Source of the DNA: Agaricus subrufescens
Lineage: Eukaryota; Basidiomycota; Agaricomycetes; Agaricales; Agaricaceae
Assembly (NCBI GenBank): GCA_029945375.1
Contig: CM057063.1
Location: 930,001-994,000 of the forward strand
Direction of reading: 5' to 3'
DNA length: 64,000 bases
Each line of letters opens with the position of its first letter. Position 1 is the stretch's first letter. Below are positions 34,581-45,525 of this stretch, one piece after another. The notes beneath the pieces were generated by a model, which was not told where the DNA came from, made no database searches, and saw nothing but the letters and a program-made list of their open reading frames with translations. The translations under genes and the position numbers were made by a program.

Positions 34581-34757
34581 GACAAGTCTAGGGTCTCAGT
34601 ATCATGTGATGCCTGCTAACATTTATTGTTTTTCATTTTGTTTTGTTTTGTTTTTTTGCGACCAAGTCCTTTTTTGGAGATGATTGATCGATTCTGGGGG
34701 CGCCTCTTTCTCTCAGCCCGCTTTTCGACTTCTGCCCCCAGGCTCGCAAAGAAAAAA

Positions 34758-36620
34758 ATGCCCCCGAAAAAGGCACCACCGCCGGAGAAGCGCGTTCTCC
34801 TTGGTCGCCCCGGCAACAACCTTAAAATTGGAATCGTAGGCAAGTCACCGTGCGCTGCTTTCTCCCCCCATCTCTTTATCTCTCTCTAGGCCTTCCCAAC
34901 GTCGGAAAGTCGTCCTTCTTCAACGTCTTGTCGGAAACAGGTTGGTTGTATCTTAACAGCTGCTCGATTTGATTCACTCATCGCGTTTCAAGATCTCGGC
35001 AAAGCTGCCAACTTCCCCTACGCGACCATAAACCCTGAAGAGGCCCGCATACCCGTCCCAGATGTTCGCTTCGACTGGCTGTGCGATGTATACAAACCCG
35101 CCTCCAAAGTTCCCGCCCACCTCACCTGCATCGATATTGCTGGTCTGACAGCTGTAAGCCTTCCCCCCTCCTTTCCTTTTCGCTCTAACTTAGCTATTCA
35201 GGGCGCATCCACAGGAGCAGGCCTCGGCAATGCCTTCTTATCTCATGTTCGCGCGGTCGACGGTATCTTCCAAGTGGTCCGATCATTTGACGACGACGAA
35301 ATCACGCACGTCGAGGGAGACGTCAACCCCGTGCGCGATATGGAGATTATTCAAACCGAACTCCGACTCAAGGATATCGAATGGGTCGAGAAGGCTTTGG
35401 ATGGTCTGAAAAAGACGACGAGATCATTAGGTTCCACGAGTTTGGCTGATAAAGCTCGAAAAGAGGAACTCGTGCGTGCTTACCTGCCTTTGTAGGGTCG
35501 GGGACTCATTGGCTACCCAGGCCACGGTGGAAAAAGTTTATAAAGTCCTTACTGTTGACGAAAAAGACGTCCGCAAAGCTGATTGGTCAAATAAAGAGGT
35601 GAGTTCGAGTTTCAAAATTGCACTACACGATGAAAAAGAGCATTGCTCGAATAACCCAGCTCTTTGAGAAGGGAGTAACGCCCCAAACTCTGTGAAAGAT
35701 CTCTTTATTTCCTTCTGATCTTATATATTTTACGCTGTTTCGCCTTTCTGATACTTTTTTTAGGTGACTATTCTTGGCTTTTACTCTGTTCCGGATGAAA
35801 ATCAAAAACTCAGCTCGTTGAAGTGGGAGTAACGCCCCGAAATATCTCATGAAATTCCTGTTTTTCCTGATCTCTGCTCTCTTGTGGCTGTCGTGCATCA
35901 TTGCTAACGTTTATCCGGTAGATCGAAGTTGTGAACGGCTTGTCGCTTCTGACTGCTAAACCAGTTACATACCTCGTGAATTTGAGCGAGAAGGATTATG
36001 TGAGGAAAAAGAACAAATGGTGGGTCAAGTTCGATGGCTATTGCCTTCGTGTTCTGAACACAGATTAGGTTGCCCAAGATCAAAGCCTGGATCGACGAAC
36101 ATAACCCTGGAGACCCATTGATACCATTCTCAGTGGCGCTGGAAGAACGACTGGCTCACATGTCTGCGGAGGAAAAGAAAGAAGAAGAGCAAAAGTTGGG
36201 TACGACGAGTGGACTTGCCAAGATTACTCAAGCCGGGTACTCTAGCCTGGAGGTGGGTGAATGTAACGAAAACAGGTAGCGGGCACTCATGCTTGTTGGC
36301 AGCTTATCCGTTACTTTACTTGCGGGCCGGATGAGGTGCGGGCATGGACGATACGCAAGGGCACAAAGGCGCCCCAGGCAGCTGGTGTGATCCACTCTGA
36401 CTTTGAGAACAAATTTGTTTGCGGTGAAATTATGTCGTATGATGACCTGAAAGAGCATGGAAGTGAGGCTGCGGTGAAGGCGGCTGGAAAACTGAGGCAA
36501 CAAGGCAAGCCATATGAAAGTGAGTAACGGGCCAAGTCTCTAAGAATCAATGACTCAAAACGGCTCTTTTTTTTTGCAGTGGTGGATGGAGATATTGCCT
36601 ATTGGAAGTCTGGTGCATGA
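34758..36620 (+). CDS. OLA1: Obg-like ATPase Ola1/YchF
   Basis: Nine exons (34758-34839, 34890-34940, 34993-35153, 35202-35471, 35521-35598, 35922-36019, 36069-36252, 36303-36519, 36580-36620) give 393 residues, normal for the family. G1 is GLPNVGKSS, followed by [13 protein letters not shown]3 DIAGL, a coiled-coil insert, NLSEKDY at the NxxE position typical of ATP-preferring YchF, and a C-terminal TGS domain ([19 protein letters not shown] ... [10 protein letters not shown]). It binds ribosomes and acts in stress responses. The first intron begins GCAAGT, a GC-AG intron required by [11 protein letters not shown]. The fifth intron is 323 nt and contains a duplicated RNA-like unit. Confidence 0.97.
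35625..35722 (+). ncRNA. Candidate C/D-box-like RNA unit 1 in OLA1 intron
   Basis: Inside the 323-nt intron: GATGAAA (C-like, 35629-35635), CAGCTC, GGGAGTAACGCCCC (35671-35684), TGAAA (C-prime-like, 35693-35697) and CTGATCT (D box CTGA, 35715-35721). The same motifs recur in the same order 150-165 nt downstream. The C box is not a perfect RTGATGA and no terminal stem or rRNA guide target was verified. Confidence 0.4.
35790..35875 (+). ncRNA. Candidate C/D-box-like RNA unit 2 in OLA1 intron
   Basis: Second copy: GATGAAA (35794-35800), CAGCTC (35811-35816), GGGAGTAACGCCCC (35825-35838), TGAAA (35850-35854), CTGATCT (35867-35873). The 14-base core is identical to unit 1 while flanks have diverged, which suggests selection on the core. 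Same caveats as unit 1. Confidence 0.4.
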
Positions 36621-36641
36621 AGTAGATAAACGTATAATACA

Positions 36642-37296
36642 TTAGCGTCGACGAGAGTTCATCTCCCACCGCCGGCGATCCCTTTCTCTTTCTCTTTCCC
36701 TCTCATCTGCATCATAATCTCGGTCTGATCGGCGTGGTGGTCGGCCGGGGCTGCGTGACCTGTGCGGATTCCTCGAGCGAGGGGGTGGGGACCTGGAGCG
36801 AGATCTGTCTCGCCGGCGCTCAAGCTTGGCGAGCTTCTTTGCCCTTTTCTCCTCCTTTCTCTGTCGTTTTTCCTCTTTGCGCTGTGCCTTCTCGGGGTCG
36901 ACCGGCGGGTCCACGGATTGGCTCGCAGGCTCTTTGGAACCCGGCTCAAAGCCTCTGAAAGTAGAATGAGATGATGATGGAGATTAGTGTGGGGGGCAAG
37001 AGACATACAGAGCGACGGAGAGGGCATCTGCCTCGAGCTCTTTTATGCGCCGTATTTCCTCTCTTTTCTCTTCTTCAGTGTCCTTTTTGTCGCGGTTGTA
37101 CCAATGGACGTCCTTGTTCTTCTGCCACCGGCCTGTGGGGGCGTTGATGCTGTGGCCGAGATAGTGCTGCGCGGGGGTCAGGGCGGGGCTGGGCGACGGG
37201 AAACGCACGGACCTCTCTGTCCTTGTCTGCAGAGACGTCGGACCACTTGAACTCGGCCTGGCCACCGCGAGTGCCTCCCCGGATGGGCTCGAACAT
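36642..37296 (-). CDS. MMTAG2-family nuclear phosphoprotein
   Basis: Three exons (37296-37213, 37166-37009, 36954-36642) give 184 residues. The N-terminus MFEPIRGGTRGGQAEFKWSD, then HYLGHSINAPTGRWQKNKDVHWY, is the conserved MMTAG2 (multiple myeloma tumour-associated 2) domain, followed by an acidic/basic helix and an Arg/Ser-rich tail (RSRSRSPPPRSR and RERERERD). The RS-like tail suggests a nuclear RNA-linked role, but the family function is not established. Convergent with OLA1 (21 bp between stops) and divergent from the next gene (52 bp between starts). Confidence 0.92.
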
Positions 37297-37348
37297 CAGA
37301 CCGCCTGTTTGCCCGTGTTTGGCGCCCGCTGCCTCTCTTTCCAGTCCC
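37297..37348. promoter_or_regulatory. 52-bp divergent promoter
   Basis: Separates the ATG of the MMTAG2-like gene (-) from the ATG of the proline-rich protein gene (+). Confidence 0.55.
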
Positions 37349-39703
37349 ATGGACAGCGTCTTTGGCTTCATCGCCCGCGAGCTCGAGTCCTTCGTCGTTT
37401 CCGCCACCGGCGCCACCGAGCATGCCGACGAGCGCCAGCCAGAGCCCCCGAAGCGCAGGCGCGGCCGCGAGCCAGAGCCGCACGCTGCCAAACGTCGCCG
37501 GCACAGAAGCAAGTCCGTCACCATGCCCGGCTCTCTCTTCCCTCGCTCTCCCTCTCTCGAGCCGGCCACTCCTCACCAGGCAGTCAGATTCTCTCCCGTC
37601 GCAAGCTCCTCTAAGACCCCCTCTCCTGTCAAGGCCGCCATCCAGAAATTTCGCGTCGATGCCGATCCCTCCATTCTCCTCCCTCACGGCCCAACACGCT
37701 CTCCCCTTTCTTCCAAAGCCAGAGGCAAACAACGCGCGTTAGATGACAACTTGGACCCCTTCGAGCCCGAACACTCGGGCGAATCACGCGTCAGAGGCAA
37801 GGAGCGCGAACTTGAACAAGCACTCCAACGTCAGTTTGAGAACGAAATTAGGCGTGATCATCAGAGTTCTGTGGAAACAGAAAGGGACAGCGACAAAGAG
37901 AGGATCCGCCAACTTGAACAGGAGATCCGTTCACTCAGAGAAGAAGTGCGTTATCCTGTACGCGCCCTCAGCTCAATTTGACCTGTTCACCAGCTTGCCA
38001 AACGCCCTTCACTAAACGACTCAACTTCGTTCCTCCCTCCTCCCCCTCCTCCCCCGCCGCCTCCACCACCACCGCCCCCAGCCCCCAACCAATCGATTCT
38101 CCGGTTACCCTCTGGCGCAGACGACGCGAGCATCCTTTTCGCGGCTGCCAGAGCTTCGCTGAAGCATTTGCCGGCTCCCAATGAGAAACCTATCAACCCC
38201 CCGCACGTGTCTCGCCGGAAAGGTCAACCCACTATTGGCGTTACCCCCGATAAGATGGCGGCGTTTTTACAAGAGATGAAATCAGTGAGATTGAGAAGGA
38301 CGGGCAGGGACTTGGATTCCTCCAGCTCATTCTCCTCTGGCTCTGGTCTGTCCTTCAATTCAACGAGGACCGATGAATCGGCAAACATCGGTGAAGATTC
38401 CAGCATCTTACCGCGCCATCTGACGGGTCCCCTACCTTACCGGCCAGCTCCCCGTGCTGGAGACAAACGCAAGAGGCGGGACACCCTCGCTACCCTTGAT
38501 GTTAGTTCGCGTTACCCTAATTATAGTGAGTTCTTTTTATAGTGCCCTTTCTGTTCAATGTTTGACATCGCCGCAGACTCGTCTGATAAAAGTACTTTGT
38601 TACCGCCAATGCAACTGACTAGTGAAATGCATCCACCAACTCAGCCTTCATCTTCTACTTCATCAACTTCGCCTACTGGAATGTTCTCTGGATCATCCGG
38701 CTCCTCGAACGAGCCAGCGATGAACGGTCAGAATACGTCGGCCCCGCGGTTGCCGTCGCAACAGACGCGGAACAAAGAGCAAGAACCTCCTGGTCTTACA
38801 CCCTCATTGTCGTCTGATGATCCAGAGAAAGAAGACGAACATGATCATCCCCCTTCCACACCACCCCCGATCATGCCTTCGCGTAGCATCTATCGATTCC
38901 GTGGTACAGGTATACCTGCCACTCCATCAGAACACTCTCGGAGCTCAACAAGTCTAATATCCAAAAAAGTTCCTTTCCCACAACCAGAAGCAGACTACGA
39001 GCAAATTCAGGAAAACACACCAGGGGATACCCAGCCCGCAGATTATGAAGACAGCTTTATACCGATACACCCTACCACTCCTGAAGATCCATCAGATGCT
39101 CGTATAGAACCGACTATATTCAAAAGGCGTCTACCAGTGTCACCCCTTCCATCAAAATCTCCGCGGAAACCTCAACCTCCAAGTCGGCGTCGTTCTACAC
39201 CTCATCCCAAGAAACATTCTCTTACTCACGACCCCGAAGAATCACTACCCATGTTGTCATTTTCAATCCCACCTGCAGCCATTTCCACTCCTGGCCCTCA
39301 TACCGCCAGGCCGTTTGTGGAGACACCCGATATTTTCGGTGAACCTATACCTTCCCGTGGTCGACCGCCACCTTCACGAATACCTATTCGATCATCCCGC
39401 CTTCGTTCGTCTTCTAGATCGCGGTCTATATCCTTGTCCAATAAATCTCGGTCAGGCGGTAGCCTCACATTAGGTGAAGAACTATGGATTGCTCAGCAGT
39501 CGGACGAGATGGACGCAGGAGGGATCGATGATGATGAATTTTATGTGGGCTCAGGAACCAGAGACAAGAAACGTGGCTTTTTGGCTCATGGAGGCGCTGG
39601 AGGAATACCCGTTTTCATGGGGGTAGGCTCAGTAGAAGGAGCAGAAGATGAAGATGAAAGAGAAGATGTATCACATCCCCGAGATTCTGACGCGGAAACC
39701 TAA
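37349..39703 (+). CDS. Proline-rich protein with WH2-like motif, unknown function
   Basis: Three exons (37349-37945, 37994-38525, 38577-39703) give 751 residues. The N-terminus starts MDSVFGFIARELESF and soon becomes basic (KRRRGRE, AKRRRHRSKS), a possible nuclear signal. A Glu/Arg coiled coil ends exon 1. Exon 2 opens with a run of about 16 prolines, then QSILRLPSGADDA and KMAAFLQEMKSVRLRRTG, which resembles a WH2 actin-binding motif (hydrophobic helix followed by LRRT). The rest is Ser/Pro-rich and disordered, with an acidic end. Poly-Pro plus WH2 would fit an actin regulator, but the similarity is weak and I do not recognise the family. Confidence 0.75.
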
Positions 39704-39933
39704 ACATCTTGTATTATTGTTTCATCAGGCTGATGGTATCTATCTTGTATATAGTGTGAGAGACCTTGACGAATTTAACCACCACATGTCTGTGTTGTGT
39801 GTTTCTTTTTTTTTTCATTTCGGAGATAGAGAGAGCATCAATACAGTGACTAACTAGTGGTCCATTATATACATGCTGATTAAAAAATTGAATAGACAAC
39901 GTATGCGCAGCATTCGATACATGTATCAACATC

Positions 39934-41516
39934 CTATCGGTATCCGGTGTAATTTTCATAACTGGGTGGGGATGAGGGTGGCTGGCCAGACACTGTGGTC
40001 CGAACGGCGGCGTAAGGATCGGCATATTGCATCGTCCTACTTACACGAGGGCCAAGATCTGGCTCGGGAACGATCGGCGGTCCAGATGCTGTTCGAGAAG
40101 GTGATGCTGCGCCATAAGAAGAGGTATAATTAGGCGATGCTGTGCCAAATCCACTGGGCGCGGGGTCAGAAAATGCACCATACGCGTCCATACTGGGGCG
40201 ACTGGCCAAGGGCTGGTTTCCATGCGGGGGAGCATAGCCAGACGGCGACTGAGCGGAATACTGGTTGCTGTCAGAGAAGGGGTTGCCTTCGGGCGGGTCG
40301 TATGCGGTCGAACCATTGGGCATCGATTGTCGGACGGGAGGAATGGAGGTGTAGCCTTCTTCCTCTTCTTCTTCCCCTGCCTCCAGCTGCTGCGGCGGCA
40401 TGAAGGGTGGGTCACGTGCCCCTCCCAGCCGGCCTGAGCGCCATTGGAAGACGATGTAGCCAAGGTAGGCGGCCCAGAAAGCTGTGGTGGACATGAGGTG
40501 CGCAAAAACCGGGCCATACCAATTAAAGCCTTACCAAAGACTAGCCACAAGAAGATTGAGCCGGCTTTTTTGGTGTTGCACCACCCAGGCAGTCCCTTCT
40601 TGAAATCATCGCCCTTGTCTGCATTTGGGTCCTTATCGGGATTCTTGCACCCTGGTTCAGTCCACGCAGAGATAGTGTCAATGAAGCTATGATTGATGGT
40701 CAGTCGCGGGCTCTCAAATAGCACATTAGAAAAATCCTCACGCTATCAGCAAACTGAACGTTGTTCCTGTGCCCGTGAGAATAAACCCGACGCGTACCTC
40801 ATTGAGGGCGCGCGCGAGCCGAACAAATTTGTCGTATTTATCATAGACAACAGGGACAAAGAGCATAAAAGCCGACAACAACATGCCCGCGATTGTCACA
40901 AAAAGGGTAAAACCCGTCAGGCCGGCTAAAGTTGGTAAATCAGCAACGCGTTTTTGGAAAGCGGGTGTGTGCGGGGCATACATGGACCAACATGCCACTT
41001 GGCCTGAAAGCTGGCTACACTAGCAAAACAGGCCATGGCGAGAAAGTTGAAGAAGATTTGGGAGGCATGGCAGATCACAGCTGGCTTGGATACAATCATC
41101 TGGATAGAAAAGACGTCAGCCGACGGGAAACTCATAGCGAGTCTGGAAGTATTGCAGCACCCATAGCCAGGCCGTAGTCAGGACAGGAATGAAGAGCAGA
41201 AAGACCAGCTGGTACGAACTGTCCAGTGCCATGCGAAGGACAGCAAGAACAACATAAAGAGATTACGTAAAGAATGCTGCGCCCAGTTGAAGGTTTGGAG
41301 CGAATAGATGAACGGATGAGAACGACGGAAGGATATCGTCTGGACGCGGCTGGGTGCTGCGCGAGGCAGGATCGAAGAAGGAACACTCACATCATCGTGC
41401 ATCACGCCCATGGCGGTCGCGCTGCCGATTCCACCAGACATGGATCTTCGTGGTTTGGGGTGCCCGGCAGGCACCACTTTCATGACCGCATCGGATATTC
41501 GATCCAGGAGAGCCAT
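39934..41516 (-). CDS. MARVEL-like multi-span membrane protein
   Basis: Seven exons (from the start: 41516-41391, 41349-41267, 41218-41161, 41099-40982, 40925-40742, 40686-40535, 40481-39934) give 422 residues. The cytosolic start MALLDRISDAVMKVVPAGHP precedes four to five hydrophobic spans (SYQLVFLLFIPVLTTAWLW; SQIFFNFLAMACFASVASF; GFTLFVTIAGMLLSAFMLFV; VGFILTGTGTTFSLLIAF; FLWLVFAFWAAYLGYIVFQW). A Cys-bearing loop with NPDKDPNADKGDD lies between the last two. The tail is long, Ser/Pro/Tyr-rich and probably cytosolic. The layout fits fungal MARVEL-domain plasma-membrane proteins. The first two introns are less certain; the first would be only 41 nt. Confidence 0.75.
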
Positions 41517-41905
41517 GGCAGAAGAAGTGTACGGGTACGTGAAACGGGGAGATGGGACGCGGTGAGGTTGAGAGCAGAGAAGAAATAGAGGTGCTGCGGT
41601 GGTTGGAGACAAGTTTCGCCGGGGGGCAACAGGTTTATCAACACAGCCACTCGGTCTCACAAGACAATATAATGTTATGATCCCTATGCTGCTACATTAA
41701 CGTACGCAATCAGGTATAGTGTAAAGGAGTGAAATGCAAGAAACGTGACAGCATCCAGAACATCAAATCTAATATTAAGAACAAGCCTGGTGGCCCCGTA
41801 TCTGAAGAGAGAGAGAAAAAAATGGTTTTATATATCTGGCATGAGCAATAGGAGTCAAATGGAAATGCAATGTGTCCATGTTGCGCTCTGTGATTCTTTC
41901 GTTCC

Positions 41906-43107
41906 TCAGTAACCTGGCCCTGCCGTAAATGCTGCCTGTGGACCTGGAGATGTTCGCCCGAAGGCCGCCTGTGGACCTGGAGACGCTCGTCCCCCGTATG
42001 CCGCCTGCGGACCAGGGGAAGCCCTGCCTCCGTACTGCGGCGCAGGGGATGCCCTTCCATACATACCACCGTGGAAATCTGGAGCAGGGCTCGCCCGTCC
42101 CGGCGTTCCACCAAGCTGTGTCATAGGATACGCCTCAGGGTGCCAATCCGAAGTGCCACTTTCAAGGGTGCCGGGCACTGGACCACGATAGGGATCATAG
42201 AAACCGGTCGATGGTGAAGGGTCGTCCCGGTATGGTTGATTAGGATTGAGATGAGGTAATGGGGGCACAGCATAGGGATCGTGGCCTCCTGTGCCAAAAT
42301 CGGGTGTGGAGTAGTTGGACGCGGTATCAAGGCGGGACAAGTTTGCTTCTGAGCCTGTGTCAAGGCCTGCGCGGCCCATGTTTTGAGTAGAGTTAGTGTA
42401 GCCATCGTTGCCGGAATGTGCGTTTAGTTCTGGCCATTTGATGGCTTCGTCTGAATGGGAGTGTCAAGCGTGGATCGTGCAGAACAAGAAGAATGCTTAC
42501 TGTCGTCAAAGTCGGAGAACCTCTTTCTGGTGAACTTCCAGACAAAGAAACCGATGATGCCGAGAACAGCCACACCTGCAGCAACGGACATACCAATGAT
42601 GGAACCAGTCGACAGGCCACCATCACCGTCGTCTGATCCTGATTGGCTGGTGGTTGCGGCTGCGGACGAGGCGGTGGAAGTGCCCGTGCCGGACTGGGTG
42701 GTAGTCACAACGACGTCACCATCCGAGATGGAGGCATTAGGGGGAGGGGTGGCATCCGTTGGCGTGGATTGGGTGGGGGTTGATGGTGGAGTAGTGGCTG
42801 TCTGTGTTTGCTGAGTTGTCTGTTGTTGTGTGGTCGTCGGCGAGGTGCTTGTGGTCTGTTGCTGGGTTGTCGTTTGCTGTGTGGTGGTGGAGGTGGTGGT
42901 CGGCGTGTCTGTGGTGGTGGGGGTATTAGTTGATGTGGGGGGCGCAGGCGGGGTCCCGGCGGCAGTGGTCGTCTGGTCTGTCGCCGAGGCGGGGGGATTG
43001 GCGTTGGGGGGGTCGAGGATGGCGCGCGGGGGCCCGGCGGCGGCGGCGACGGAGACGAGGGCGAGGAGAAGGAGGGGCGGGGAAAGGAGGGGCAGGGGCA
43101 GCTTCAT
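41906..43107 (-). CDS. Mucin-like single-span membrane sensor protein
   Basis: Two exons (43107-42501, 42450-41906) give 383 residues. A signal peptide (PLPLLSPPLLLLALVSVAAA) is followed by a Thr/Gln/Pro-rich extracellular stalk likely to be O-glycosylated. One transmembrane span (SIIGMSVAAGVAVLGIIGFFV) comes next, then a basic stop-transfer KFTRKR and a cytosolic tail. This is the layout of fungal wall-stress sensors (Wsc/Mid2 type), though no WSC cysteine domain is present. The tail ends in repeats of the form GRASPGPQAA. The intron splits the juxtamembrane region. Confidence 0.8.
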
Positions 43108-43795
43108 GGAGGAGAGAGATGGAAAAAGCGGCGGATGATTCTTGGCAAACAGCAAACGGTGGCTGTGTGGCAACGGCCGTGGGAACGCGATAGCTGCCCA
43201 TTACCACTTAACATCTTTTGCTGTCACCCAACTTTTAATAATGCTCACTCATCCTGCTCCCCCGGCGCACCCTCCTCTTTAAGGCAGGCTGCTAGCAGGT
43301 CATTCGAGCTTTTGGGCCGTGTCATGTGGTGGCAACGTATTCCACCGTCGAATTCCTCAACAACCGACGAATAGCATACCAACAGCATCCGGGCAGACTC
43401 TGCTAGCTGAGGATAATAGAAATATGTTTTCCGGCTCGAATTCCTCGAGATTTTGGCCGCGCTTTGGTCCCCTTCGACGCATCAAAGGGTGCCGCCTATT
43501 CTCCCATTATTGCACAGGCCGTCTTCAGGGTATATGTATCCCTCAAGTCCACAAAAAGGCCTTATGGGCACTGTGTGAGCGTCTACAATAGCAATGACTA
43601 GGTTGCCCCTCCGCTCAATAGCTTTCGGTCACAGCTTTCTCGCCTTCTTTCCAATGGCTACTTTGCTGCTAAACTCAATGCTCGATAAAAGCTAGTTTTA
43701 GGCCCCGGCATTCAATCCCCACCTGTTCACCCTTGCGGAAATGACGCCTCCTTATTTACCAGGCAACATGGAGTCAGGCATCTTCTTGACTCGCG
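43108..43795. other. Shared upstream region, sensor gene/zinc-finger gene 1
   Basis: A 688-bp gene-free interval between divergent genes. I see no RNA gene or repeat. An in-frame ATG at 43741 would extend nothing usable because its frame ends at 43860. Confidence 0.5.
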
Positions 43796-44883
43796 ATGGC
43801 GGCTCTTTGCCATACTCAGGAGGTGTGCATCCCCAAATTCATCTCCTTCAGCAGTGCGCCTGAGAACTTAAAAGATTTTTCCGGTGTCAATTCCCCAGGC
43901 GTCTTTGGCATTGACGCGCCTGTGATCTATGGCAAGGGAGAATTTCCTGGCAATAGCCTGGAGCTGTACCAGGAGCAGGTCAACCCCCACCATCCAGCCT
44001 ATGTGATGGACCTTTATAATGATTCGGTGCCCGACATTCATCGCCTTCAAACTACCGACATCCAAATCCCAGGCGCGCCTCTTTCGGCGTTTTCCGAAGA
44101 GAGTTCTATTATTAGCCCATCCACCACTGGTTCCTCTCCGTTTGAGGAATCCCGTTCTTGGGATACTACGTCCTTCAACTCCTCGCGCAAGCGGTCTGCC
44201 AGTGAATGCACCGCCTACCCCGCTGAAGCATTCACCCGAAGGCGGGCGATAAGTGACGCACATTTTACTATCCAAAGCAATGCCACAGATACCTATGACC
44301 ACCCCCAAGTTGCCTGCTCGAGTTACCTCCCTCCTAGCAACTTGTGTGGGCTAGGCTTGCCGTCGCCTCAATCGACCATGCTGCCGGAATTTCATTCCAG
44401 CGCAGCTTCCTCCACTGCCTTGCCGGACCATTATTCTTCCTATGGCTCGTCTGATGCTGGTCATAATCAAGGTAATATCTTGTCACGGTTCGATTCATTC
44501 GACGACCCATAACGAGCTGATTACCCGGAGTAGTATACCCCCACAATCAAGAGATTATGAGCAACGGACAAACACCCGCCAGTTTTAAAGAACGGGTCGC
44601 GTCACAAGCCGTCCAGGAGGCAGCGTGGAAGAAGCGCAAGAATCTGTTTGCAAAAATATTCAAGTGCCAATACTGCGATGCACATTTGACAACAAAACAG
44701 AATTTGAATTGTAATTCACCGCTTTAAATTTATTTCGGGCACGCGACTGACATACCCTTGTTTTTTTACCCAGATCACATCGATGCTCATATGGGCATTC
44801 GTGTCCACGCATGCAAGAAATGCAACAAGCGCTTTGGTACTCCTCACGTTCGCACCAGACACGAAAAAAAATGCCGAACCTAG
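43796..44883 (+). CDS. C2H2 zinc-finger protein 1
   Basis: Three exons (43796-44471, 44534-44710, 44774-44883) give 320 residues. A Ser/Pro-rich, acidic N-terminus leads to a basic helix (QEAAWKKRKNLFAKIFK) and two fingers: CQYCDAHLTTKQNLNYHIDAH (CX2CX12HX3H), split by an intron, and CKKCNKRFGTPHVRTRHEKKC (CX2CX12HX4C). It is a probable transcription factor. The second zinc-finger gene 640 bp downstream has the same layout and the same intron position in finger 1, so the two look like tandem paralogues. Confidence 0.8.
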
Positions 44884-45525
44884 GTGTCGCCATCTGCACG
44901 GTCCAGGTGGTTCTACTGCGTTGTGTTGTGTTGGACGCTATGCTTATTGTGTATGTGATGTATATGAATTGCGCCAATTCGTCTTCCCTGCGTACTTTGG
45001 GTGTATTATTTAGTCTGTTTCGGGCCCTGAATCAATTTAGGATATTACCGCGATATGTCCCTGTACACAGCATGAGCGGCGTTTGGGCAGTGCATCGAGA
45101 AGCCCCGTGGCGTAGAATTAAAAAAAAACCCAAATATCCTCATTTGATGCACGTGTAGATGGCAGTGATGCGCACTCTTCCCGGTGACGTCTCTCGGGTT
45201 TCATCACCCATCTCCCTCAGATCCTACTCCGTCCACACAAATGCTCTCTTCTCCTCGCCTTTTCTGGCCAGTTCGAGTCACAATTGGCCGGCAGCAACGT
45301 GCATACCGCACCACACTCAAGCGCCTCCCGCTTTAGGCTGGCGCTTACACCGCCTAGCCTCACGAAATTCTCTTTTGATTCGCATGTCTGATTTCAGACG
45401 TTTCCACTAGTCACCTTCACCATGCAGCATGTTTATCACAGCCCATCCTAACTCTGTTAGTATATAGAGAGCGGAGGCCCGGGGCCTAACTTGCTCTTCA
45501 CACTCGATTTTGAAGTACTTCGTTG
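44884..45525 (+). promoter_or_regulatory. Region between tandem zinc-finger genes
   Basis: No coding signal. A TATATAGA element at about 45461-45468 lies roughly 60 bp upstream of the next start codon and is a plausible TATA box. Confidence 0.45.

Noticed and set aside
35671..35684. GGGAGTAACGCCCC as an rRNA guide
   Set aside because: Part of it (GGGAGTAAC) resembles 28S rRNA in the sense, not antisense, direction, so it cannot be a guide to that site. I kept the RNA candidate but not this target.
36762..37250. Plus-strand ORFs opposite the MMTAG2-like gene
   Set aside because: They are antisense shadows of the Arg/Ser-rich exons and contain no known domain.
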